Shown here piece by piece: positions 1 to 5,193 of a DNA stretch of 5,604 bases. The notes under the pieces are model-generated. The model was not told the origin of the DNA. It saw nothing but the letters and a program-made list of their open reading frames with translations, and did no database searches. Origin of the DNA: an uncultured Collinsella sp. (lineage in GTDB: Bacteria > Actinomycetota > Coriobacteriia > Coriobacteriales > Coriobacteriaceae); NCBI GenBank assembly GCA_958346165.1, contig CATVQO010000107.1:1-5604 (forward strand). The letters run 5' to 3'. Every line of letters begins with the position of its first letter. Positions within the stretch are counted from its first letter, which is position 1. Position numbers and translations under genes: made by a program.

Positions 1-164
1 CAAATGTGACAATCTAGGCAACAGTACTCATATTTGGCATTTTTTGCCCACTGCCCCTTGCGCGAAGGTCCGCAGCGGAAAGTATGGCCCGTTTCGATGC
101 ACAAAAATGGGATGAATCTTCCCTGGCAACCGCCCAGAAAGATCCACCCCAAAGCAAGCGCTCG
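1..164. other. Non-coding 3' flank of the DUF2207 gene
   Basis: No convincing gene was found here. The one open frame crossing the region on the minus strand is the tail of an out-of-frame shadow of the DUF2207 gene. The only structure seen is a weak hairpin, GGCA/TGCC around a T run (about 37-49). It is too small to call a terminator with confidence, although it lies in the right place to follow the minus-strand gene. The stretch resembles intergenic sequence I associate with Collinsella genomes, but that is recollection, not a search result. Confidence 0.35.
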
Positions 165-2111
165 CTAGAACGTTCCGCCGCCGCCTCCGCCGACGCCGCC
201 GCCTCCGCCGCCCGAGAAGCCACCGCCTCCGCCACCGCTCGAGCTATCGGAACTCGAAGCCAGCTCGCGGATGGTCTCGTGGTACACGTCGTTGAACGAA
301 TCGAGCGGAGACTCGTTGCCGTAGTGATGGTAATACCACCAGTAGCAGGGGTAGTTGTCGTAGAAATCGTCGCTGTTGCGCAGGTCCGCAGGCACGGCCT
401 CGGCCAGCTGTCGCAGCACTTCTTTCGAAACGCCCAGGGCAACGCCCATCACCAGCAGCTTGTTCCACAAGATCAGGTCGCCGGGGACGGCCTCCTTCAG
501 TCGCGTAAAGTCCTCGAGCCAATGCTTGAGCGCCTTGCAGCGAGCCGCCACCTCGGCGCCCTCCGGCGTGTAACGGCGGAAGGTGCAGCTCAGGACAAAG
601 CCCACAATCGTGACGGGGATCGAGATCATAGCGGCACCGACGTTGGCGTCCGCAAAGTCGGTATAGAACAGAGAGCCCAAAATGCCAAAGACAATGATGA
701 TGCCGAGAACCAAGCCGGCAACCAGGGCGACGGTGCCGTCCGAGGCGATAAGCTCGCGCGCCTCCAGCTTGCCCTTAACCGTGCTCTGATAGTCCTCGAG
801 CTTGTCGCCAACAGATGTGGTGCGCTCGCTAGCGTACTCCTCCAGCTCGCTAAACGTGCGCGAACGGACTCCGTCCTTATCGGGCTTAACGCCAGCGAAG
901 AAGACCTTGAGCACGTCGCGATCGATGCCGTCCTTCTTGGCAGCCTCCCAGGCCTCGTCGGTCACTGTGATGCGATACGTCTGCTCCTCTTTTTCGCGAC
1001 GGAGCAGACCCTTCTTCTTGGTCTCGGTCGCTTCTTCCAGCTTGATCACGCGGTCGTCGGTCAGCTTCATCAGTGTGGCGATATATGCCTGATCGGGCAC
1101 GTCGTTCCAGCTCATGAGAGCTGCAAGCACCGCGGGATGGTCGGCAGAGGGCACATCGCGGAAGTACTCGTCCTGAAAGAGCGGCTTGGGCTTGGGCCTG
1201 CGCAGCTTGAGCATCACGATCACACCGGTATAGGCAACCGCCACAACAACACACACCACGGCAATCGCGCTGGCAACCGCACGCGCGTGCTCACGGCGGG
1301 CGTTAGCTTCGTCTGCCCATTCCTTTTCTTCGCTCAGGATCGTTGACATGCGCTCTTCGCCCGAGGCGGCAAGCTGCGGTACCCAGTCACTGGGGAAGGC
1401 GATGCGTGCCTCAGCGAATTCGCCCTGATGCACGCAGGGAATGGTATAGGTGACCATGGGTTCGTCCGCATCGAGTGACACGTCGCCCGTCAGCGGGCCG
1501 TGGCCCCATGCGCGGAAGTTATCGCCCTTGACGGCCGTCGTCCCCGCGGCGGCGTTTGCGAAGTAGACTTCCATCTCGACATCGTCGGAGTCCGCAGACC
1601 AGCCGTCGCCCACAAACTTCCAGTAGAGCTCGGCGGTATCGGGCCAGTTCATAACCGCACCGGTCATGGTGTAGCTCACGTAAAAGATCGCGCTGTCGCC
1701 GCTCTCGTGAGGGCTGAATACCTTGATCTTTACGCCGCCGTCGGACTGTTCCACCGTATAGACGCCGTCGTCGCCTTTGTTTGCATAGTCGACCCTGTTA
1801 AACGCGGTGTCGTCTTCCTCGACGCTCAGCACATTGACGCCCGCCGCGCCTCCCTGCTGATTGGTGCCCGCATTGATCTCCCAAAACACGCCGTTGATGT
1901 CGTCATCGAAATCAAACTGGCGTCCCTCGACAACGGTTAGCGAGCCGTCGGCCTCGACCGTGGCACCGATATAGGTTTGGGTCATGGAGTAGCCGTCGGC
2001 GTGCGCGGCGGCAGGCAGCAACAACAACGCAAGCGCAACGAGTACGCAGACGGAAGCAAATCGCGCAAACAGGCGGCGCTGCCGGCTGACTTTGGCGGCG
2101 AGGGTGTTCAT
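165..2111 (-). CDS. DUF2207 (YciQ-like) membrane protein with Gly-rich C-terminus
   Basis: The 648-residue product matches the layout of the DUF2207 family of predicted membrane proteins, whose biochemical function is not established. Residues 1-38 form a signal peptide: basic RQRR, a long Leu/Val/Ala core, and an AHA cleavage site before Asp39. Residues 39 to about 275 form a beta-rich extracytoplasmic domain (for example NGVFWEIN at 73-80). A membrane helix at about 278-303 is followed by a basic stop (RRPKPKP) and a charged, probably cytoplasmic domain at about 304-455 with a winged-helix-like start (SADHPAVLAALMSWNDVPD). Two more membrane segments lie at about 461-484 and 491-511. After them come a soluble helical domain, an aromatic patch (YWWYYHHYGN, 590-599) and a Ser/Gly-rich tail that ends the protein, as is usual in this family. 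The ATG at 2111 is chosen over the in-frame GTG at 2174 because AAAGGA sits seven bases upstream and the signal peptide then starts correctly. The gene appears to be monocistronic. The family call is firm; the function is unknown. Confidence 0.9.
   Translation of the reverse strand: MNTLAAKVSRQRRLFARFASVCVLVALALLLLPAAAHADGYSMTQTYIGATVEADGSLTVVEGRQFDFDDDINGVFWEINAGTNQQGGAAGVNVLSVEEDDTAFNRVDYANKGDDGVYTVEQSDGGVKIKVFSPHESGDSAIFYVSYTMTGAVMNWPDTAELYWKFVGDGWSADSDDVEMEVYFANAAAGTTAVKGDNFRAWGHGPLTGDVSLDADEPMVTYTIPCVHQGEFAEARIAFPSDWVPQLAASGEERMSTILSEEKEWADEANARREHARAVASAIAVVCVVVAVAYTGVIVMLKLRRPKPKPLFQDEYFRDVPSADHPAVLAALMSWNDVPDQAYIATLMKLTDDRVIKLEEATETKKKGLLRREKEEQTYRITVTDEAWEAAKKDGIDRDVLKVFFAGVKPDKDGVRSRTFSELEEYASERTTSVGDKLEDYQSTVKGKLEARELIASDGTVALVAGLVLGIIIVFGILGSLFYTDFADANVGAAMISIPVTIVGFVLSCTFRRYTPEGAEVAARCKALKHWLEDFTRLKEAVPGDLILWNKLLVMGVALGVSKEVLRQLAEAVPADLRNSDDFYDNYPCYWWYYHHYGNESPLDSFNDVYHETIRELASSSDSSSGGGGGGFSGGGGGGVGGGGGGTF
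168..238 (-). repeat. GGC/GGA codon repeat encoding the Gly-rich tail of DUF2207
   Basis: Low-complexity trinucleotide tract. On the minus strand it encodes residues 626-646, almost entirely Gly with one Phe-Ser and one Val interruption, preceded by a Ser/Asp run (619-625). Codons alternate between GGC, GGA and GGT rather than being a pure repeat. Gly-rich ends are typical of the family and are probably disordered, so this is a normal part of the protein and not an inserted element. Confidence 0.8.
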
Positions 2112-2118
2112 AGGCACA

Positions 2119-2124
2119 TCCTTT
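2119..2124 (-). promoter_or_regulatory. Ribosome binding site AAAGGA for DUF2207
   Basis: AAAGGA on the minus strand with a seven-base spacer to the ATG at 2111. It decides the start: the longer frame from the GTG at 2174 would add 21 residues in front of the signal peptide and has no comparable site. Confidence 0.75.
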
Positions 2125-2146
2125 ATCTGTGGTATCAACAGCGTTA

Positions 2147-2273
2147 TTGTCCCACGTTTGCGAGCGTACGACACGACCGTCTAGGTAAGCGGGGCGTCAA
2201 TTGGGACAAAAGTCACGCCCGCGCCCGGCACCTGGGGACGTTCCTTATCTGCCGGCAATCTGGGACACTCCTT
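2147..2273. repeat. Cluster of short GGGAC-type repeats (degenerate REP-like)
   Basis: TGGGACA occurs at 2202-2208 and 2261-2267, and inverted as TGTCCCA at 2148-2154. The inverted pair extends to TTGTCCCA (2147-2154) and TGGGACAA (2202-2209). A related TGGGGACG lies at 2233-2240. The motif GGAC-NN-TCCTT appears twice, at 2236-2246 and 2263-2273. This resembles the REP-like intergenic repeats of some gut Coriobacteriia, where similar motifs accompany IS200-like (RAYT) transposases, though no such transposase is in this window. The repeats are seen directly; the family assignment is inference. Confidence 0.4.
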
Positions 2274-2370
2274 GGCATAGCCCGCTCCGGCAATAGACAC
2301 CACTTCATAGCTCCGTCACAGGTGTAGCGGCTTTGTGTGGGCGCGGCGTGAGCCGATTAAGCCGGCGAGC

Positions 2371-2448
2371 GAGGGGCATAAAGCAGTTGAGCGAAAACGG
2401 TTTGCCCCTTTGCCGTTCGCTTGAGGATCATGTCCCCCTTTTCCGCGG
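2371..2448 (+). other. Structure-rich stretch ahead of an orphan terminator; possible small RNA
   Basis: This follows the repeat cluster in the 454-base gap between DUF2207 and gluQ and contains no credible reading frame. Read as plus-strand RNA it can form a long imperfect hairpin. AGCG-aa-AACGG (2390-2400) pairs with CCGTTCGCT (2413-2421) around a 12-base loop, and flanking bases extend the stem with G-U pairs. Further out, GAGGGG (2371-2376) can pair with the CCCCTT ending near 2440 across a wide internal bubble. A competing pairing is AGGGGCA/TGCCCCT (about 2372-2409). A perfect palindrome, TTCCGCGGAA, sits at 2441-2450. No known RNA family is recognised, and no strong plus-strand promoter was found upstream. 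Confidence 0.25.
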
Positions 2449-2491
2449 AAACCCCGGCAGTTGCGAAGAGCTGCCGGGGTTTCTGTCGTTT
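2449..2491 (+). terminator. Strong Rho-independent terminator hairpin
   Basis: A perfect 12-bp stem, AAACCCCGGCAG (2449-2460) with CTGCCGGGGTTT (2471-2482), encloses a 10-base loop and is followed by a broken T-rich run (to about 2491) on the plus strand. No plus-strand gene precedes it in the window, so it either ends an unseen RNA or insulates gluQ from upstream transcription. The stem is symmetric enough to work weakly in the other direction, but the minus-strand side lacks a T tract beyond the stem. Confidence 0.7.
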
Positions 2492-2552
2492 GAGGGGTTG
2501 GCTGGCGGGCGCGATCGAGCTGTCGAGTCGGTGCCTCCCCCACCTCCCGCGC

Positions 2553-2558
2553 TATACT
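2553..2558 (+). promoter_or_regulatory. -10 box TATACT of gluQ, implying a leaderless mRNA
   Basis: TATACT matches the housekeeping -10 consensus at five of six positions and ends seven bases before the ATG at 2566. Transcription would normally begin at or next to that A, leaving no 5' leader. Consistent with this, there is no purine-rich ribosome binding site between the box and the ATG. No good -35 box is present at the usual distance (the sequence there is GGTGCC). Leaderless genes are common in Actinobacteria. Confidence 0.6.
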
Positions 2559-2565
2559 CGTCCGC

Positions 2566-3567
2566 ATGGATATCAACGCACGCAACATAGCAACACACTC
2601 CGCGGATGCACCGGCAACGGCAGAGCCCACCCCCGTCGTGGGCCGTTTTGCCCCGTCACCCTCGGGCCGCATGCACCTGGGCAACGTATTCAGCTGCCTG
2701 TGCTCGTGGCTTTCGGCCCGCAGCCAGGGCGGCAGCATCGTGTTGCGCATCGAGGACCTAGACGATCGCTGCAAGCGCCCGGAACTTGCCGCTCAACTGA
2801 TTGACGACCTGGCCTGGCTAGGGCTTGAGTGGGACGAAGGCCCCTACTACCAGCACGATCGCCTTGACCTGTACGAGAGCGCCTTGCACCAGCTGCAAGA
2901 CGCCGGCCTCACCTATCCCTGCTTTTGCACGCGCGCCGAGCTCCACGCCGCGAGCGCGCCGCATGCCAGCGACGGCACGCCCATCTACCGCGGCGCCTGC
3001 AGAGGCCTTTCTGCCGAGGAGGTTACCCGTCGCAGCATCCTGCGCGCTCCGGCCACGCGCCTGCGCGTGCCTGCCGTCGACGACCTCGCAGACGATGTGA
3101 TCGAATTCGTGGACCGCACGTATGGTGCCCAATGTGAGGCGCTCGCCACCGAGTGCGGCGACTTTTTGGTGCGCCGCAGCGATGGTGTTTTTGCCTATCA
3201 GCTGGCCGTGGTGGTCGACGACGCTGCCATGGGCGTCACCGAGGTCGTGCGCGGATGCGATCTGCTGGGCTCCACGCCCCGCCAAATCTACCTGCAGCAT
3301 CTGCTGGGACTGCCCACACCGCGCTACGCACATATTCCGCTGCTCATGTCACCGGACGGCCGCCGCCTATCCAAGCGAGACCGCGATCTGGACCTGGGCG
3401 AGCTACGCGCACGCTTTGGCACGCCCGGGGCGCTGCTGGGATGGCTCGCCGGGCAAACAGGCATCGCGCCAGACACCACGCCGCGCTCTGCCGAACAGCT
3501 GGTCGAGCACTTTAGCTGGGACGTTATCCGCGCGCACCGGGAGAACATCGCCATAACGGCCGAGTAG
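2566..3567 (+). CDS. gluQ: Glutamyl-Q tRNA(Asp) synthetase (GluQ-RS)
   Basis: A 333-residue paralogue of the catalytic half of glutamyl-tRNA synthetase. The family activates glutamate with ATP and attaches it to queuosine at position 34 of tRNA(Asp), not to the tRNA 3' end. The class I signatures are in place: GRFAPSPSG (26-34) leading into HLGN (37-40) as the HIGH motif, RIEDLDD (61-67), and LSKRD (268-272) as the KMSKS motif. The GluQ-RS zinc site is present as C119, C121, Y141 and C145 (PCFCTR then YRGAC). The anticodon-binding domain of full GluRS is absent, and the length is near the family norm. The N-terminus has about 15 extra residues before the synthetase core. The ATG is supported by the -10 box just upstream; an in-frame GTG at codon 25 has no ribosome binding site. 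Genes for queuosine synthesis or salvage are expected elsewhere in the genome. Confidence 0.95.
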   Translation: MDINARNIATHSADAPATAEPTPVVGRFAPSPSGRMHLGNVFSCLCSWLSARSQGGSIVLRIEDLDDRCKRPELAAQLIDDLAWLGLEWDEGPYYQHDRLDLYESALHQLQDAGLTYPCFCTRAELHAASAPHASDGTPIYRGACRGLSAEEVTRRSILRAPATRLRVPAVDDLADDVIEFVDRTYGAQCEALATECGDFLVRRSDGVFAYQLAVVVDDAAMGVTEVVRGCDLLGSTPRQIYLQHLLGLPTPRYAHIPLLMSPDGRRLSKRDRDLDLGELRARFGTPGALLGWLAGQTGIAPDTTPRSAEQLVEHFSWDVIRAHRENIAITAE

Positions 3568-3584
3568 CCAAATACGCCCCGCCC

Positions 3585-4310
3585 CTACGCAACATCCCAA
3601 GGCTGGAGCTCGTCGCCCAGGCGAACGATGCAGTCATAGAGCACGGTATGGCGCTCGGCCGGGTTGGCATCCCGATGGAAATGGCCGTAGTACCAGCGCT
3701 TGTAGTCCAAGCGATCTTCCAGCTCATCGAAAAACGCCGTAAGTCGATCAACACCGGGACAATCCCAGCCGGACGCTGGATAAAGCGTGGACGAAAGCAT
3801 GCGCGTAGAGCAGGTGTGAGTGATCACGTAGTCGACCGTCCAGCCCACGCTGTCGAGCTTTGCCCGCGCCTCCTCAAAGTTGCGCTCGTCCGGCAGCTCC
3901 TGCGGCCACCAGCTGGAATACGGAATGCGGTATTCCTTGTCCACGCTCGTGGCGCCGCCCATGGTAAAGACCGTTGAGCCGTCGAGCTCAAAAACCTCGC
4001 CGCGCGTCAGGCGCCGTATGGGCGAGGTATCCGACAGGCGCTGCGTCAGCCCACCGTGCCACAACTCCATGGGGCGTTCCGCCCAGTGATCGAAACGCTC
4101 GTGGTTGCCGTCGACAAACAGCACGGTGTAGGGGCGCGACTCCAGCCAAGCAATATCGGCACATTCCTCGGTAGAAAAGTCCCAGGGAAAGCCAAAGTCG
4201 CCCGCGATGATGAGATAGTCGTCGCTCGTCAGACTATCCCCAAGGTCCCAGTCGCGCAGCTTTTGCATGTCGACGCCGCCGTGAATATCGCCCGTCACAT
4301 AGACCGTCAT
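3585..4310 (-). CDS. Calcineurin-like metallophosphoesterase
   Basis: The 241-residue soluble protein has a complete set of metal-binding motifs for the calcineurin-like phosphoesterase fold. In order they are GDIHG (7-11, Asp8 and His10), GDFG (37-40, bridging Asp38), GNHE (68-71, Asn69 and His70), THT (164-166, His165) and GHFH (209-212, His210 and His212). The family uses two metal ions to hydrolyse phosphomono- or phosphodiesters; the substrate here cannot be told from sequence. No signal peptide or membrane segment is seen, so it is probably cytoplasmic. The ATG at 4310 is preferred over one at 4346 because the conserved TVYVTGDIHG begins straight after it and it has a ribosome binding site. 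Its 3' end faces that of gluQ across 17 bases. The small membrane protein gene lies 85 bases upstream on the same strand and may be co-transcribed. Confidence 0.9.
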   Translation of the reverse strand: MTVYVTGDIHGGVDMQKLRDWDLGDSLTSDDYLIIAGDFGFPWDFSTEECADIAWLESRPYTVLFVDGNHERFDHWAERPMELWHGGLTQRLSDTSPIRRLTRGEVFELDGSTVFTMGGATSVDKEYRIPYSSWWPQELPDERNFEEARAKLDSVGWTVDYVITHTCSTRMLSSTLYPASGWDCPGVDRLTAFFDELEDRLDYKRWYYGHFHRDANPAERHTVLYDCIVRLGDELQPWDVA

Positions 4311-4312
4311 CG

Positions 4313-4319
4313 GATCACC
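4313..4319 (-). promoter_or_regulatory. Atypical ribosome binding site GGTGATC
   Basis: The minus strand carries GGTGATC two bases before the ATG at 4310. It matches the downstream part of the extended anti-16S complement (AGGAGGTGATC) in the register an ordinary AGGAGG at seven-base spacing would have. The GGAG core is degraded to AGTGG. It supports the 4310 start over 4346. Confidence 0.5.
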
Positions 4320-4395
4320 ACTTCCCTGTAAGTCGCTAGCCCGCATTCTGCACGATCACTAAGCCAACCGTTCCAGCCCTTCCATCCTTTGGGAC

Positions 4396-4635
4396 CTACC
4401 CCTCGTTCTTCCATCCAAACGGGTCAAGCACCCAAAAAATCAGATCGAGCACGCCGCCGGTCATCATGGCGCCGGCAAGGGCCATGCAAACGTGCAGGGA
4501 ACTGGCACTTCGGAGCACGTCGAATGGCCCCAGAACAGCCAGCAGCGCGACCGCTGCGCCGGCTACGCACAGCGCGAGGCACGGCCCCGCGTCCTTAACG
4601 CACTTCTTTGCGAGATGCTTTGCGTTGTCACTCAT
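4396..4635 (-). CDS. Small two-helix membrane protein, unknown function
   Basis: I do not recognise a family. The 79-residue product has a short charged N-terminus (MSDNAKHLAKK), a hydrophobic segment at about 18-38 ending in GPFDV, a short linker, a second hydrophobic segment at about 49-70, and the tail DPFGWKNEG. This predicts a two-pass hairpin membrane protein. The start is supported by AAGGAG (4646-4651 on the plus map) ten bases before the ATG, a slightly long spacing. A longer frame to 4674 would add 13 residues without better support. The stop lies 85 bases from the start of the metallophosphoesterase on the same strand, with no terminator seen between them, so a shared transcript is plausible. 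Good start signals and a clean membrane pattern make it a likely real gene. Confidence 0.65.
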   Translation of the reverse strand: MSDNAKHLAKKCVKDAGPCLALCVAGAAVALLAVLGPFDVLRSASSLHVCMALAGAMMTGGVLDLIFWVLDPFGWKNEG

Positions 4636-4673
4636 CGGTATCGAACTCCTTAGAGGGTCGTTGTTCAGACGCA

Positions 4674-4699
4674 TGCCGCCGCGGCAGAGCGGGGCGGCA
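4674..4699. other. GC-rich inverted repeat upstream of the small membrane protein gene
   Basis: TGCCGCC (4674-4680) and GGCGGCA (4693-4699) form a 7-bp stem with a 12-base loop. An overlapping alternative, TGCCGC-C-GCGGCA (4674-4686), is near palindromic. It lies about 40 to 65 bases before the minus-strand ATG at 4635, so it could be a leader hairpin or operator. Chance in GC-rich sequence is also possible. Confidence 0.3.
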
Positions 4700-4795
4700 G
4701 GGTAAGTGTCACATGCCGTGCGGACATCAATGGAGAAACCGCCTGCTCGACCAACCTTTGACGCCGTTTTGCACCGACACCACGTCCCCCGCTAT

Positions 4796-4979
4796 CGAGG
4801 CCTAATACTTTTCCCGAGAAGTGAACGGCTGTTTTTGAACCCCTGAAACATCCGCATTTTTCGGCGGCAAAATCGCAGGATTTCAGCGCCGAAACCGCAG
4901 GAAGCGGTACCTTTAAAGTGTCGATGCTTCGGGGGTCCGTTTTAGCTCGTTCACTTCTCGGGAAAAGTATTAGGCCTCG
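4796..4979. mobile_element. 184-bp MITE-like element with perfect 32-bp terminal inverted repeats
   Basis: Bases 4796-4827 are the exact reverse complement of 4948-4979; both arms contain the core TTTTCCCGAGAAGTGAACG or its complement. The symmetry continues imperfectly inward, with 4837-4856 matching the complement of 4919-4938 at 15 of 20 positions. The centre is a nested hairpin: TTTCGGCG (4859-4866) with CGCCGAAA (4887-4894), a 3-by-3 internal loop, then AAATC (4870-4874) with GATTT (4879-4883). A second small hairpin, CCGC/GCGG, follows at 4895-4907. There is no open frame of note and no transposase. No symmetric target duplication is evident. GCTAT abuts the left end (4791-4795) and recurs at 4986-4990, six bases beyond the right end. 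A non-autonomous transposable element or dispersed structured repeat fits best; a large bidirectional terminator or structured RNA is the alternative. Confidence 0.65.
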
Positions 4980-5047
4980 CTGCTAGCTATCCAGAAAGGC
5001 ATCTCTCCCTTCCCCACCGCCACCCAAAAAATCATCCAACATTAATC

Positions 5048-5075
5048 TTGGCTCAAGAATCGCTTAATCTATAAC
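5048..5075 (+). promoter_or_regulatory. Putative promoter of the DUF4342 gene
   Basis: TTGGCT (5048-5053) and TATAAC (5070-5075) are separated by 16 bases in a locally AT-rich patch. Transcription would begin near 5082, giving a leader of about 110 bases. A second -10-like TATAGA at 5082-5087 has no clear -35 partner. The leader is very GC-rich and holds a hairpin, CCGGGC (5147-5152) with GCCCGG (5158-5163), before the ribosome binding site. Confidence 0.5.
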
Positions 5076-5193
5076 CTGCACTATAGAGTTCGACCAAGGG
5101 CGGGGCGGCGCCGCGCAACGCAGGCCGCCGAACGCAACGCTCGCGCCCGGGCAGATCGCCCGGCGTCGCGCCCATCGAACGAAAGGACAGGTC

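Noticed and set aside
14..442. 142-codon minus-strand frame overlapping the end of DUF2207
   Set aside because: It is an out-of-frame shadow running through the Gly-codon tract, giving Ala/Glu and Thr runs and no domain.
84..1346. 420-codon open frame on the plus strand, antisense to DUF2207
   Set aside because: It lacks a ribosome binding site and any recognisable domain, and its composition is that expected from reading a GC-rich gene backwards. The minus-strand frame has a signal peptide, membrane segments and a family match.
2112..2174. Longer N-terminus for DUF2207 from a GTG at 2174
   Set aside because: It would put 21 residues before the signal peptide, has no ribosome binding site and runs into the repeat cluster region.
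2371..2482. 6S RNA assignment for the structured stretch before the terminator
   Set aside because: A bubble flanked by stems is possible, but a convincing closing stem is missing and part of the candidate outer pairing competes with the terminator. Kept only as an unclassified structured region.
2316..2774. 152-codon minus-strand frame spanning the terminator and the start of gluQ
   Set aside because: It crosses the terminator hairpin and the gluQ promoter, has low-complexity Arg/Ala/Thr content and no ribosome binding site.
2818..3333. 171-codon minus-strand frame antisense to gluQ
   Set aside because: It lies wholly inside a well-supported synthetase gene and shows no start signal or domain.
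4311..4346. Longer N-terminus for the metallophosphoesterase from an ATG at 4346
   Set aside because: The extra 12 residues precede the usual start of the fold, and there is no ribosome binding site at 4346, whereas GGTGATC precedes 4310.
4608..4805. Short plus-strand frame between the small membrane gene and the inverted-repeat element
   Set aside because: There is no ribosome binding site or domain, and it overlaps the start signals of the minus-strand gene.
4791..4990. GCTAT direct repeat as a target-site duplication of the inverted-repeat element
   Set aside because: The left copy abuts the element but the right copy is six bases beyond the end of the inverted repeat. A 5-base match at that offset is easily chance.
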